This document shows positions 9,558 through 22,353 of a stretch of 64,000 nucleotides of DNA, piece by piece. Position 1 is the stretch's first letter, and each line of letters begins with the position of its first letter. A program made the translations under genes and the position numbers. The notes below the pieces were generated by a model. The model did not search any database, was not told where the DNA came from, and was given only the letters and a program-made list of their open reading frames with translations. This DNA is from Ochotona curzoniae (lineage: Eukaryota > Chordata > Mammalia > Lagomorpha > Ochotonidae): assembly GCF_017591425.1 (NCBI RefSeq), contig NW_024465885.1, forward strand, positions 39,812,501 to 39,876,500, given 5' to 3'.

Positions 9558-11350
9558 TGAATGATTTCAATAGCTCTGAGTTGTTGATGGTTTTGTTCTT
9601 CCAGGGTTAAGAAAATATTTCCATGGTCTCTTTCTTGACAAATCCACCCTTATGAATCCACAGACCTGGGAACATGCTGCAAAGATTGGCCAGGAGAATT
9701 GTCCAACCTATTGTTTTCCATCCTCTGATGAGGCAGTTGATGTCCTCTCTTGGCCCAGATGAGCTGGCTGTCATGTCCCCCATGTGCATCTTGACATGCT
9801 GTTCACCACACAGGCATCAGCAACTGAGGAGACTAAGTCCCAATATGTGCACTCCAAAGTTAGACTACATATTCTGTGATTTTTCCTGTGGCCAGGGTCT
9901 GAGTCTAGTCAGTGAGTCCCCCAAGAAACCTTGCCTGTGGTGACCTCACACTTGACTCTTATGTGTGCCAGCCAGTGCAGGGTCAGGTATGATTTGTAAC
10001 TTGCACTACCCAACAAATATCCTGGCAGATACAGCTTGATCAGCTCTGCCTCAGTCCTGTATCTTGTATCAATTGGCAGATGCTGCAGCCCAGATCAGCC
10101 AGCCTGCCACGGAGTTGGTCCTCACGCATTCCAGTGGGTGCCATGGCCTAGCTGCGACAAACCCCATAACCCCCACAAAGCCCGTCCCCAGACCTGGTTG
10201 TTTTTTGTGCCTGCTTCTGCTGCATCCTAGCCTGGCCCAGCCCACACCCCATCTGGCTCTTATGTGCATCCACAGGTGCTGCTGCTTAGTTTATCTTAGC
10301 TGGCACTAGACCCAGTTATCAAGTATGCCATCAGGTGCCACCACCTTGTCCAGCCTGGCCCACCCCCAGCCCTGTTTCTTTTGCTCACAGGTGATAGGTA
10401 CAGTCTGGCAGGGCAGTGCCCAAAGTTCCTCTGCCAAGCGAGCTTCCAACCTCAGATCTTGTGCCTGCCAGGGTATACTGAATCCAGCCTTACATGACTC
10501 ACACCCAGTCCTGGCAATTGCCAGATGGTACTGTGGCTTGGCTCAACTGGCCCACATCTGTTATGGCTCTCGTGCATGCCAGTGGGTGCAGAAGCCTAAC
10601 CCAGCATGGCCCACCCACAGATTGGCCCACCACCTGGTCCCAGCTCTCATGCTCACTGGTGGGAGCAGAAGCCCAACAACCGAGTCCCTGAAGTTCCCTA
10701 CCAGGCTGCTCCTAACCCTATGTATGCCAGCACATGCTTTGGCCCTGTCTGAGATGGCCTGCCCAAGTTTCGGCATTTGCCATCAATTGCTACATCCTGG
10801 CTTGCCCTCAAGGTCTAGGTCGCAGCAGTGAGTGCTGTAGCCTACCCCAGCCTGGTCCACCCCAAGACCTGGCTCTTCTATGATCCAGTGGGTGCCATGG
10901 CTTAGCCTGGCTTGTCCTACATCCATTTTGGCTCTTGCAAGTACCAGCAGGTGCTGGAGCCCTGCCTTTGGCCTGCCTCCAGACAGCTCACACACATGCT
11001 GATGGCATGCCTAACATAGCCCATATGCAGTCTCAGCTCTTACTGGTGGGTGTCACAGCCCAACATAGCCCTGGATCTCACACATGCCAGTAGGGGACCA
11101 GCAACTATGCTGACATCCTGGTATAGTTAATACAAAGTTGGCATTCATCAGGCCCAGAAAGCCTGCCAGTTTTGACTGCTTTTCTCCAAGGGTGCATATT
11201 AGTAGGATGCTGGCATTGCCTGCTTTCCATAGGTTTATTGGATTTTGAATCCTACATGTTGTTGCCTTGGCAGGGCCAAGACAGAGTGATTTTGTGGGGT
11301 TTATACATGCCCCTGGGCCAGATGCACCCTATCCCTGTCTTAGATCCTTT
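9558..11350 (-). repeat. GC-rich composite repeat, copy 2
   Basis: 9600-9960 aligns by eye with 26270-26660 through 'tttccatcctctgatgaggc', 'gagctggctgtcatgtcccc' and 'caccacacaggcatcagcaa', at clearly lower identity than the 24-27 kb pair. From about 10030 it is a degenerate array with recurring 'ccagtgggtgc', 'cctagcccagcctggcccac' and 'tggctctcatg' motifs. The open frames inside (for example 10325-10831) are artefacts of the CT-rich units. Confidence 0.6.
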
Positions 11351-13145
11351 CCTCTTTGAGTGATTTTTTTTAAACAACTTAGGAAAATACAGTAACAGCA
11401 GAAATTAATTTTCTGAGATGAACAGAAACTTTATTTCAGATTTGAAAATGAGTGATGAGCATGAGTACATTGATAATGTGTGATAATGCATAGTCATATA
11501 TCTCAAGATGACGTTCACGTTTTGTCAAAAATTGTAGGTGAAAAAGGAAAAAAAAATACCAAAAGAAAAAACAATATATGTTCTTTTCATGTAAGATAGG
11601 GAATCACTCTTTGGCTGCAGTTACTGGGGCTTTTTGAACTGGAAACTGTAAAATAGTGCCACTCCCTCTTACACATGTCATTGTCTGGCTTCTCACACCA
11701 AGCAAATAATGTAGGTGTGGGATGCACCAAGTAGGAGCCCTCAGACCTCTGCACAAGAGGAAGACGTGAGCCCAACACAAGCGCTCAGAGACTGAAGACA
11801 GAATGGGGGTGATTTATGTTGGAAGCTCTGATCAACACCAATGCATGACACTCAAAGAGATTATTAGTTATGAATAAGCTCAATAAATGAGAAAATAAAG
11901 ACCCATTCACCTCATTTCAGCAGCTATCAAACATGTAAAGCACATTTAAATTCTATCAATGATTAAAAGTTTTTGGTTCTGGATGGAGTAAGCTTTGATT
12001 ATCTGGAAAATTCCTTTTTTGTAGAAGGTCCCGTTCCCTCAGATATTGTGCAAAGAAATTTCAAAAGGTTTGTGGAAAATGGAATTAAAGGGTAATGTGC
12101 CTTTCCACGAGTTTATGGAGGTATCCTTGTATAGGAATGACATCTTACTGCTTTTAGCTTTCATTGAGTGCATGGATAGTGTTTAAGCAATGCGTCAAGG
12201 ACTTTGATAAGAATCCTAACTCTAAGCCATCCTGTGGCTAACTCAGGATAGTTAAATTACTGCCCTGACAAAGGCTCACATGTTGCAGCTCTCTGCACCT
12301 GTGCAAGTCACGTGGGATGAGATGGAGGAACTGACAATGTGTGTACTCCTTCAGCCCATTTTCAGTGAAATCAGAGTAGTAAAAATGTGGAAAAGCAGCT
12401 GAGAGAAATGGGCTTTGGAATTCTCTCGGCTAGCTGGTGCTGCGGGCACTCTCCCAGTGGTCCGTGGGAGGTCAGTAGTCTATTTATTAAGGTGCTGATT
12501 GAAACTCCGGGACATTGCTTCATTCCCTTAATACAAAACCAGTTTTGAGCCAAGCCATTTAAGACCTTTGAAAAGCAACTCCAAAATAGTGTGTGATATC
12601 TTCAGGAAAAAAATAAACTATGATTTAGTAAACTGGATGATCCATGGGGTGAGAATTGCTTTAAATAGTGTTCTTACAGAGGGAGGGGTACAGATCATAA
12701 TGTGTGGCCAGGAAAAGCCCTTGGCACATCACGGGAGCTCCCACCTGGAATGTACTTCCTGATGTTCAGAGCCCACCTGCTCTGGGAACAGGGTGGGAGA
12801 GTTCTCAGTCAACTTGGCAAATGAAAGCCTGCTTACCCGATGACACTCTGGGAAATTAGTGGATGTTGATGTCATTTTGTAATGATCGTAGTGTTTATTA
12901 TTGTTCCTTCGGATTAATTTTGCAATTGGCAGGTCACCACTTCTCTTGATGAAGCAGGCCTAGGATTTGACTTAGAGTTCATTGATGATATTACTTTTGG
13001 TAAAAATAATAATGACAAGAAACACAATATGGTAAAGCACGTTCCACAATAATGACAACTTGACCAGTTGCCTAGGCAATGGATTCCCATTCTCTGCCTA
13101 GTCCTTATCCTCATTCAATCAACCATGCAATGACCTGACCTAATG
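11351..13145. other. Unannotated AT-rich stretch
   Basis: Apart from the short mariner-type relic at 12058-12128, I see no gene or clear repeat. Confidence 0.5.
12058..12128. mobile_element. Short Hsmar2-type mariner MITE relic
   Basis: 'ggtttgtggaaaatggaatt' followed by 'ccacgagtttatggaggtat' are the two terminal inverted repeats of the Hsmar2 group, with little left between them. Confidence 0.55.
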
Positions 13146-13501
13146 TTTTTTAAAGACATTTTTATTGGAAAGTCAGATCTACAGAGAGAAGGATAGAGAG
13201 ATACTATGTTGATCTTACCCCAAAAAACCATGAAATGATAGAAGGAGAGAGAGTGTTCTTCTGTCTGCTGATTCATAGCCAAGTGGCTGGTGCTGGCTGA
13301 GCTGACCCGAAGCCAGGAGCTTCTTCTGGGTCTCCCAGGTTGGTGAGGGTCCCAAGGCTTTGAGTCATTCTCTATTGCTTTCCCAGGCCATAAACAGGGA
13401 GCTGGGTGGGAAGTGGGACAGCCAAGACATGAAACGGTACTCATATGGGATCTTGGTTCACGCAAAATGAGGATTTAGCCACTAGACTACCGTATCGGGT
13501 C
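13146..13501 (-). mobile_element. C-SINE
   Basis: Full length on the minus strand, from 'ttttattggaaagtcagatc' to 'ccgtatcgggtct'. It has a short insertion of unrelated DNA near 13207-13245, and imperfect flanking duplications (ctgacctaatg and ctgatctaaat). Confidence 0.85.
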
Positions 13502-13938
13502 TGATCTAAATTTTTTAATAATAAATATTTTTGGGTTTTCACATATTTTTGTTTAAAATGTTGATGCTGTTAAAACCCCTTGCTGAGTGTTCATTTTTTG
13601 CAAATTATGGTGAGCACTTCATGAACATTATCCCATTTAACTTTTACAGCCACCCAATGAAAACTAAATAATACCTTTGCATTATATATAAAATAAAAAT
13701 CAGACTGCATTATAAAACGTCTGTGGTGTGTCTTGAAACCTGGCATGCTGATGCCTCTGAGGGTTTTTTTAATGAGTGTTTTGATTATGGGGATTTTTTT
13801 TTTTTGTTTCCATATGAATTTCAGTTTTTTTTCTGGTTCTGTGAGTGTTTTTGGTTATCTTCATGAAAATGGCTCTGAATCTATAAATTGCTTTGGATAG
13901 TGTGAATATTTTTATTAATATAAGGAGAACAGATTTTA

Positions 13939-14262
13939 AAAAATGATTTATTTATTTTTATTGGAACGGCAGATTTACAGAGAGAAGTAGATATGAAGAG
14001 AAAAATCTTCCATCTGCTGGTTTGCTTCTAAGTGTCCTCAACGGCCAGAGCTGAACCGAAGCTAAGCTGATCCAAAGCCAGGAGCCCGGAGCCTCTTCCA
14101 AGTCTCCCATGAGGCTGCAAGGTCTCAAGGCTTTGGGCCGTTCTCTGCTGCTTTCCCAGGCCACAAGGAGAGCGCTAGATGGAAGGGGAGTAACCAAGGC
14201 ATGAACCAGCACTCTATGGCATCCGGTGCATGCAAGGTGAGGATTTAGCCACGAGGCTGACT
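13939..14262 (-). mobile_element. C-SINE
   Basis: Full-length diverged copy with all family blocks, including 'tttgggccgttctctgctgc'. Confidence 0.85.
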
Positions 14263-14582
14263 CCGATTTTATGTATAAGATAGATAAAGTTCCAGTACTC
14301 CTCCCTCTCTTCTCTGTTTTTAATAGAACTTGATGACATAATTTGGGCCCACTATATTTACAGGCTTAATTTGCCACTAATCATAATATTAAAGAAGAAA
14401 ATACCATTAGATGACTACAAGACCACATTTCCATTGGAATGTAAACATGAGCTAAATCTGACAGTTACATATCAAAGCAGCCATTTCTAATATGAGTATT
14501 TTAATAATATAAATCCATGAAAATGGGAGATTTTTCCATTTTAAGGTGTCTTGCTTAATTTCTTTCATAAACATTTGTTTTT

Positions 14583-14920
14583 TTTAATTTTTAAGAAGAT
14601 TGATTTGTTTTTATTTGAAATACTGAGTTATAGAGAAAAAAGAAGGGACAAAGAGTAATTTTCCCTTTTCTGGTTCATTCCTCAAATGACCAAGTCATTC
14701 AGAGCTGGGATGGTTCAAAGCTGGAAGCCAGGACCTTCTTCAGGGTCTCCCAGATGGGTACAGGGACTTGGGCCATGCTCTGCAGCTCTCCCAGACCATA
14801 AGCAGGGAGCTAGACTGGAGGCGGAGAAGCTGGGACTTGAATCACTGCTCATATGATATGTGATGCCTGTACCAACAGACAGTGGATTAGCTTGTTATGT
14901 CACGATGCTGTTGCCCCATA
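14583..14920 (-). mobile_element. Older C-SINE
   Basis: A diverged copy, starting 'aagattgatttgtttttatt' and retaining 'gggtctcccagatgggtaca' and 'aagcagggagct'. It lies directly before a young copy at 14940. Confidence 0.7.
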
Positions 14921-14939
14921 CCTCCCAGTTTGTGATTTT

Positions 14940-15274
14940 ATTTTTGTTAAGATTTATTTATTTTTTTATTGCAAAGTCAGATATATACAGAGGAGCAGAG
15001 ACAGAGAGGAAAATCTTCCGTCTGATGATTCACTCCCCAAGTGACCACAATGGCTGGCACTGTGCTGATCCGGAGCCAGGAGCCAGAAACTTCCTCCACA
15101 TCTCCCATGCAAGTGCAGGGTCCCATGGCTTTGGGCTGTCCTTGACTGCTTTCCCAGGCCACAAGCAGGGAGCTGGATGGGAAGCAGAGCTGCTGGGATT
15201 AGAACCAGCACGTATATGGGATCCTGGTACATTCAAGGTGAGGACTTTAGCCATTAGGCCACCTCACCGGGCCC
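14940..15274 (-). mobile_element. C-SINE
   Basis: A young full-length copy. The target-site duplication is 'agtttgtgattt' (14927-14938) and 'agtttgtaattt' (from 15276). Confidence 0.9.
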
Positions 15275-15607
15275 TAGTTTGTAATTTCCACTTGAAGGAT
15301 GTTTCATGCTCTTTGTTAAATTTTTCCAAAGCATCTAATTTATTTTTGTAGCTATTGTGAATGATCTTGCTGTTAAATTTCTTTCTCAGTGAGTTTGTTG
15401 TTGATGTATAAAAATGTCAGTAATTTTTGAGTACTCATTTTGTATTATGCAATGGCAGATTTATTTTTTATTTTAAGGTTTTTATGTTCTAAGATTTTAA
15501 TCAAATTTTAGACTCAATTTAGCTCATAGATACAAGTCTAGAATATGATAGTCCCTTCCCCATTCTCTCCCTGAATTCAGTTCTAAGTCTCTTTTATTAT
15601 TCTAGTT

Positions 15608-15975
15608 TTTTAAAAAAATGTTTTATTTATTTTTATTGGAAAGATAGATTTACAGAGAAGAAGAGACAGGGAGAAAGGTCTTCCATGCACTGATTCACTC
15701 CCCAGATGCTGCAACATCCAGAGTGGAGCCGATCTGAAGTCAGGAGCCAGGAGCCAGGAGCCAGGAGCCAGGAGCCAGGAACCAACAGCTTCTTCCGGGT
15801 CTCTCACACGTGTCTGCAGGGTCCCACAGCTTTGGGCCGTCCTCGACTGCTTTCCCAGGCCACAGGCAGGGAGCTGGATGGGAAGTGGAGCTGCTGGGAC
15901 ACGAACCAGTGCTGACATGGTATCCTGGTGCGTGAAAGATGAGGATTTAGCTACTAGGCCATCACCCTGGGCCCT
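15608..15975 (-). mobile_element. C-SINE with an internal heptamer expansion
   Basis: A full-length minus-strand copy. Its 'aggagcc' segment, normally present once or twice, is repeated five or six times at about 15740-15782. Confidence 0.9.
15740..15782. repeat. (AGGAGCC)n 7-bp minisatellite inside a SINE
   Basis: Successive 'aggagcc' units are present, the last changed to 'aggaacc'. It arose from a 7-bp motif native to the SINE. Confidence 0.9.
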
Positions 15976-16199
15976 GTAATTGTCTCCTTACAGCATCTTT
16001 TGGTTTCTGTGTATTAAAAAAAAAAACCAGGATCAAAGGAAATTGTGGGCTCCAATCACAAAGAAAAGATGAGGAAATGGTAAGCTTAGTTTCTTATTGT
16101 AGCCAATTTAACCTAAGTAAATGTGTTAAAAGTTTGCATTGTGCCCTAAAAAATGTGCAAGAATCATGTATTAATCTAAAATTTAGTTTTGGCTCAAAC

Positions 16200-17395
16200 A
16201 GACAGAGAAACGTTTGCTAGTGTGAAGCAGAGAGGGCACATTCCAGGAAATCGGAGAGGACAGAACAAAAGCAGAAGGGAACTTGAAGACTAACAGATGA
16301 GGGAAGTCAGTGGACACAACTGGTGCTGGCAGTGGACACACTGGAGTTGCAGTGACCGATGCCCCAGCAGAATTCAGTGAGCAATGATCTGGGCTGCACC
16401 AGCAGCAGGAAATCCACCAGCAAAAGGATTCTACCTAAGACAGATACAGGTAGCCCTCAGACCTGAAGGCCAGTAGATCAAGAACTCTAGCAGTGGCACA
16501 TAGGGTGCCATTTTGTACAGTGAGGTAAAGGCTTTAAGACTGCAGGGACAGGGCCCGGAGCAGTGGTGCAAGTGGTTAAGGTCCTCGCCTTGCACGCCCT
16601 GATCCCAAAGGGGCGCCAGTTCTATCCCGGCAGCCCCGCTTCCCTTCCAGCTCCCTGCCTGTGGCCTGGGAAAGCAGTCGAGGACGGCCCAAAGCTTTGG
16701 GACCCTGCACCCGCGTGGGAGACCTGGAAGAGGCTCCTGGCTTTGGATCGGCATAGCATCGGCTGTTGCGCTCACTTAGGGAGTGAATCATCGGACGGAA
16801 GATCTTCCTCTCTGTCTCTCCTCTCTGTATATCTGCCTTTCCAATAAAAAAATAATAAAAATAAAAAATCTTACAAAAAAAAAGACTGCAGGGACAAACA
16901 GTGAGCTGGGCATGCGCTGAGTTGGAAGCAAATACACTGAGTTCAGTACTTTGCACTGGTCCCATAGGGAAAATAATACCTACTTTGGCATTATATATGT
17001 CAAAATAGGTCTGTACGGTCCTCAGACCTAACAGGCAACGTGTTCTGGCAAGATCATCACCACCAACTACTAGCTATGTAGCTCACCTGGTGTTTCCCTA
17101 ATCCTGGGAATTGCTTGAACCGGGAAGTGGGAGAAAGTCTGCACAGACAAGGGTGCAGCTGCAGCATGGTATCACAGGAGGTGGAGACTGGTGATCTAGG
17201 AGCTGGGGCTATGGAGACCATGGTGGAAATCTAACATAAGAACCCAGACTTGAAACTCGCTGGAGAGAGTGGCACAAGAGGCTGCAAACAAAAAGTAGTA
17301 TACCAAGCACAATAAGTAAAATCGAACTGTAGACTTACGAGTGACACAGCTTAGAAACTTGCCCCAAGGAGAAGAATCTGATAACCAGAAGTACA
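16200..17395 (+). mobile_element. L1 5' UTR (interrupted by a SINE at 16551-16881)
   Basis: The sequence leads without a break into the L1 ORF1 start at 17396, and its composition suits an L1 5' UTR. The left boundary (about 16200) is a guess. The SINE insertion at 16551-16881 is defined exactly by its duplication. Confidence 0.6.
16551..16881 (+). mobile_element. Young C-SINE nested in the L1 5' UTR
   Basis: A near-consensus copy ('gggcccggagcagtggtgca' head, A-rich tail) with a perfect 15-bp target-site duplication, 'aagactgcagggaca', at 16536-16550 and 16882-16896. It is the least ambiguous SINE boundary in the window. Confidence 0.95.
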
Positions 17396-18366
17396 ATGAC
17401 CAAGAGCAAAAGAGGAGACAAAGGCACAGTGAATATTACTGAAGACTCCCCTGCAAAGGAGCAAAACCCGTCGCCAACTTCAGAGTTAACTGAGGAATAC
17501 ATCAATAAAATGGGGGTACAGAACTGAAAACACTTGTTATAAAGCTTCTTATCAACAACGAGAAGCATGTAAAGCAGGTGTTCAAGGAGTTTAAATATAT
17601 GTCACACTGGAAATGAATCAAATGAAAGCTGATACATTAGAAATGAAGAATACAAATTAAAAACTATAGTGGAGAGTCTCCAAAATAGAATGAATGAAGC
17701 AAAAGAAAGAATCTCAGAATTGGAAGATACTTTCTGTTACCAGGGGAAACAAACAAAAGCTGGAAACAGCTGGGTCAAGTTAAAAAAGTATTCAAGAACT
17801 GGCACTATTGAGAGGCCTAATATAAGAGTTGTGGGAGTCCCAGAAGGTGCAGAGAGAGAGAGAGAGATACTGGGATTAAAGATGTATTCAATGAAATAAA
17901 GAGGGAAAATTTCCCTAATCTGGAGAAAGAATTGGGAAACAACATCCAGGAGGGTTGCAAAACTCCCAACAGGATTGACCAGAAGCAATCTTCACCATGA
18001 CACATGATCATCAAGCTCTTTTCAATCACACATAAGGAAAAGATCCTGAAATGTGCAAGTGAAAAAAATCAAATGACATATAGAGGAATGCCAATCAGAC
18101 TCACAGGAGACTTCTCATAGGAAACTCTACATGCAAGAAGAGAATGGAGTGACATATTCCAGATTCTAAAAGCAAAAAATTATTGCTCTAGGATAACATA
18201 TCCAGCAAAACTTTCCTTTGTCTTTGACAATGAAATAAAATTCTTCCACAGTAAAGAAAAGTTCAAAGAATATGCCTCTTCCAAACCTGCCCTTCAAAGG
18301 ATACTTCAAGATGTTCTCTTGACAGAGAAGAGGAATAGCACCTACCAAAACCAAAGTCAAATGTGA
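17396..18366 (+). pseudogene. L1 ORF1 (ORF1p, RNA-binding chaperone), disrupted
   Basis: The ATG at 17396 opens MTKSKRGDKG and a stop appears after about 43 codons. Downstream frames restore family motifs: a coiled-coil heptad segment with 'AKERISELED' (about 17700), then 'RPNIRVVGVPEGAERE' at the RRM boundary. Near 18100-18240 comes the C-terminal domain, with 'YPAKLSF' and a following 'IKFF'. ORF1p normally forms trimers that coat L1 RNA. At least one stop and several frameshifts make this copy dead. It ends near 18440 without ORF2, so the 5' half of an L1 survives here without its 3' half. Confidence 0.9.
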
Positions 18367-18682
18367 AGAACATCCCAGTAAATATACAACAGAAGACTAT
18401 CATATCCAGTACAGTATCAATGTAAATTAAAAATTAGGTTCACAGGGCATTTATACTAGTATATTAAAATATTCAAGCATCAAGAGATATGGGATTCTTG
18501 TAACAGAAAAGCAGTAAAGTAGAACTCTTTTATGTAGGTTTTAATTCTTTAAAACTTCAGCATCTTAAACTATCAAAATTGAATGGCAAAATAAAGTTTG
18601 ATACATTTTCTGCTTTCGACAATGGTAAAATTTTTCTCATTTTGCCTGAATGTGTGCATTTCCAAGTTTATTTAATTTTCCA

Positions 18683-18998
18683 TAAAGATTTATTCATTTT
18701 TACTGGAAAGTCAGATTTTGCAGAGAAAATGAGAGACAGAGGGGAAGATCTTTGGTCTGCTGATTTACTTCCTAATCACCAGAGCTGAGCCAATCCGAAG
18801 CCAGGAGCCAGGAACTTCCTCCAGATCTTCCTCATAGGCAGAGGGTCCCAAAGCTTTGGGCTGCCCTCAACTGCTTTTCCAGGCCATAAAGAGGGAGCTG
18901 GATGGGAAGTGGAGCAGCCAGGATTAGAACCGGCGCCCATATGGGATCCTGGAGGATGCAAGGCGAGGACTTTAGCCACTAGAATACTGCACTAGCCC
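18683..18998 (-). mobile_element. C-SINE
   Basis: Full-length minus-strand copy ending 'gccactagaatactgcacta'. Confidence 0.9.
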
Positions 18999-19479
18999 GA
19001 CAAATTTATTTTTGAGACACATACTTTTCAAGATAATTTTTTGAGCTATAGCAATGCTTTCTATCTTGTTTGTGCGGTTGGTGTGAAATTGCAAACATTT
19101 GTTAGAATGTTTTAAGAAAATTCTGTTTTCTTAAGAGATGTCCATTATTCACTATATGTAAGCTATGCCCTAGTAAAGTTGGCTTTAAAAAAAAAAATGA
19201 AAACTAGTGTTGGGATCTCTGAGGCCCAGCCTCATCTCTAAGCCCACGCCTGCTTGCTTCTTGACTGCAATTCTTGGGACATGATATGTTCTTGCACTCC
19301 TAAGCAGCCCCCAGCTGCTGCTTCCTTCTGCTAGCTCTTCTCCCGGACCTCAGCATCTGTGACTCCTCCTTGTCATGCAGATCCCAGGATAAATGTCCTC
19401 TCCCCAGAGAGAGGATCCTTGAGATGTCTACCTCAAGAACCTCCTCAACAACTTTTTGATGTCAACCTATTTCATTATT

Positions 19480-19790
19480 TATTTTAAAATATTTATTTAT
19501 TTGAAAGGTTGCGTAAGAGGGTGGTGGGAGGAGTGATTTTCCAACTGCTGGTTCACTCCCCAAGTGATTGCAGCAGCTGGTTCTTGGCTTGGCTGAATCC
19601 AGGAGCCAGAACTCCATCTTAGTCTACCTGGATAGAAGGGGCCTGTGCACTTGGACCATCTTCCAAGAACATAATGTGCCGTCCCAGGCGCATTAGCAGG
19701 AGTCCAAACTGCAAGTCTGGTAGCTGCGACTTTAAGATTCTAGTGTGAGCTGCTCATGTCAGTTAACCTGGTACACTACGACATCTTCCC
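19480..19790 (-). mobile_element. Old C-SINE-related element
   Basis: Diverged; keeps 'ctggttcactccccaagtga', 'ctgaatccaggagccagaac' and a T-rich start. Confidence 0.65.
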
Positions 19791-21429
19791 CTTTATCACC
19801 TTGTTTGACACATTTTCTTTTGTCTTAAATACTTTACTCTGAAATGTTTCATGTTGATTAAGACTCATTTCCACCAACTAAAATGTAATCTTTCTGACAG
19901 TTTGCAACAGATAAATCCTTTATTATTATTTTCCCGATTTTGAGAACAGTGTGTGGCACAAGGTAAGTTTTCAAAAGTGGAATGGACCCTCATAGGTTAA
20001 GATATCTGACCTAGAGCATACATCTTTTAAGTGGCTTATTCAAGACCTGCCCAGGTTGAACTCAAGCTCAGTCATTACATTCTGCAACATTAAGAGATTT
20101 CTGTATATTACAACCCAGATCATGTAAATGTTATACCTGAAAATTAAACTCAACTTCCAAGAATGGAATTCTGGTTATGTTTTAATCTATAAAGTCAGGT
20201 AAATGAGTGAGAGTTTCTTCTTTGACACCTTGGGCGTCAGAAAGTGACCATATTTCTCAGAGGTTTTGCATTTTGTATCTGTGTACATAGAAGACAGCAG
20301 AGCTGCAAAATCATTTCATTTATGTTCTAACAGTTCTGATCAACCTACATACTATTATTCCAGCAGCTTGAGTTTAGCAAATGATGCTTAACTAGACACA
20401 CAATTTATGTTGCTGTAAATTCTCTTGATTAAGGAGTTTAACTGTAAACGAAAGAAAAAGTAAATAATAAATGCTATCATTTTATCCTGTGTTTTCCTTT
20501 TAAGGATTTACTTTGGAATATGCAATCCATATTTGACACACAGCACACAAGTTTACAAGCTTGTTATATATTTGTCATGACTTGAGTTACGTAGAAAAAA
20601 ATAAGCACAATCTTCAGATTCTTCTAAAATCTTTCCCATAAGCTCTCCTTAAGTACTCTTCACATATTACACAGCTTAATTTAGCCATACTACTTTTATT
20701 TAATAGGTTAAGATGAATTAAATTGGTTTAAAAATAAATTATGTTGCAAATAATTGAAGTGCTAATAGAAAGTATATTTCATAATACAGTGCCTTACTTT
20801 TGGAGGCTATTTAAAGAACTGTTATTATTATTGCTATAGACAGCCTAGACTAAGCTCCTGTAATGAGTTTTGGTGACACAGAAAAGTGTGTGTGAAGAAC
20901 ACTGGCAAAATCCAGCTAGCTTCTCTGATTCTTTTCTGGCATGCACTTTTTCGCCAGTTCAGAAATCTTGAGCATAACTGTCCCAGGGGAGTAGCATTCT
21001 TTTTTGCAACCTAGACAGCTCACATGATACCGCTCCTAGGTACATCTGGCATGGTCTTCCAACAGTATCTCACACTGCATGAAGAAGGAAGAATCATCTC
21101 CTGGGAGCCCAAAGTGGGTCATATGTTTGTCTTTTCCCATGATAACATTGTTTCATAGGAGTATCACGAGCGCACAGAGTAGAAATAATAATGTTATTAG
21201 TAATCTCCCCCAGATGTGGCATGGGTCCATGTTAGTATGCAGTTGTGTAGTTGTTTGTTTACCCCAGCTGTCGGCAATTTTCTAGGTTGCCTTGTACTTA
21301 GCCAGGAGTTACACTGCTGGGACAAAGATGGCCAATAGCTGGTGGGCATTCTGGGACAAGTTAAAGTCAAATCTGTGTTAACTCTACCAGTCTTAGTTGC
21401 CTATTCTACTTTTTAAAAAGATATTTAGG
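19791..21429. other. Unannotated AT-rich stretch
   Basis: 1.6 kb with no gene, RNA or repeat that I recognise. It is one of the longest repeat-poor segments in the window. Confidence 0.5.
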
Positions 21430-22353
21430 AAAGTGGGGCGTGCGGGGCCAGGATACATTGGTCTGACCCCCAGGGATGTTGAGGAAGCTGCAGATTGTCA
21501 TAGGAAGGTGGTCTGGGGATGTGTTGGAATGAGGGCCACCTAGGGCGTCTTTAACAGGGGTGAAATGACAGTGGACTGGGCCACTGCGCTTGTAAGTGAG
21601 GGAGCTGAGATGGAGTGGTGTACAGGAGGAACACCTGAGGGCATGTCTGGGTCACACCAAGGCACCCACCCACATGGGAGACCTGGGGTAGGCTAGGGAG
21701 CATCACCTGCCACTTGCTGGTATACACAGAAGCTGGGGCTGGGGAGCATGACTGACTGGGCTAGGCCTCAGTAACCTTCGGTGAGTGTTATTGCAAGAGG
21801 TGGGCCATGTCAGGCTGGGCCATAGCACGCATTGGAATGGGAGAGAAATCAATCTGAAGTATTCTGTAGGGAATTTGCAGGCTTAACTCTGAGGTATTAC
21901 AGCACTTCAGGGGTTTATGCAAGAGCTGGGGTTGGTGACAGAACAAGCCAGGCTGGACCAAGGGATCCATTGGCATTCACAGGAACTGAGGCTGTGAGGA
22001 GGCTAGGCTGGGTCAGACTGCAGCACCCACTAGCAGCTGTGAGATCTGGGGGTGGGCGTGGTTCTGGTAGGGGAGCATGGGTGACTCCTTTGGTGAGTAT
22101 GAGAGCTGGGGTTGGGGCTGGGCTGGGCCAGGCCAGGGAAGGTTGCAGCACTCCTCAGCATGTGTGTGGGATGGGTCAGGCCAGGCCAAGCTGGGCTGAG
22201 CCAGGCCACAGCATTCTCTGTCACATGTTAAAGCCAGGTTGCAGTGTTTACCATGACGGCTGTGTATATCTGCTGGGAAGAACTGACACTAAGGGCAGGC
22301 TAAGCCAGGTTGGGTTGAAGTACCCACCAGCATGCATAAGATCTGGGCCTGCG

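Noticed and set aside
10325..10831. A 168-residue open frame in the composite repeat
   Set aside because: It follows the repeat units, has no domain, and the other copies of the family do not keep the frame.
11085..11100. 'ccagtaggggacc' as a second CTCF site
   Set aside because: It deviates from the core at key GGC positions and lies in a degenerate repeat unit that recurs many times.
8070..11350. The unit array as a CRISPR-like array
   Set aside because: The units are degenerate, have no constant repeat/variable spacer split, and the DNA is mammalian.
16559..16630. SINE heads as real tRNA genes
   Set aside because: They keep only A/B-box-like traces of a tRNA, do not fold as a cloverleaf by eye, and always continue into the SINE body and A-tail.
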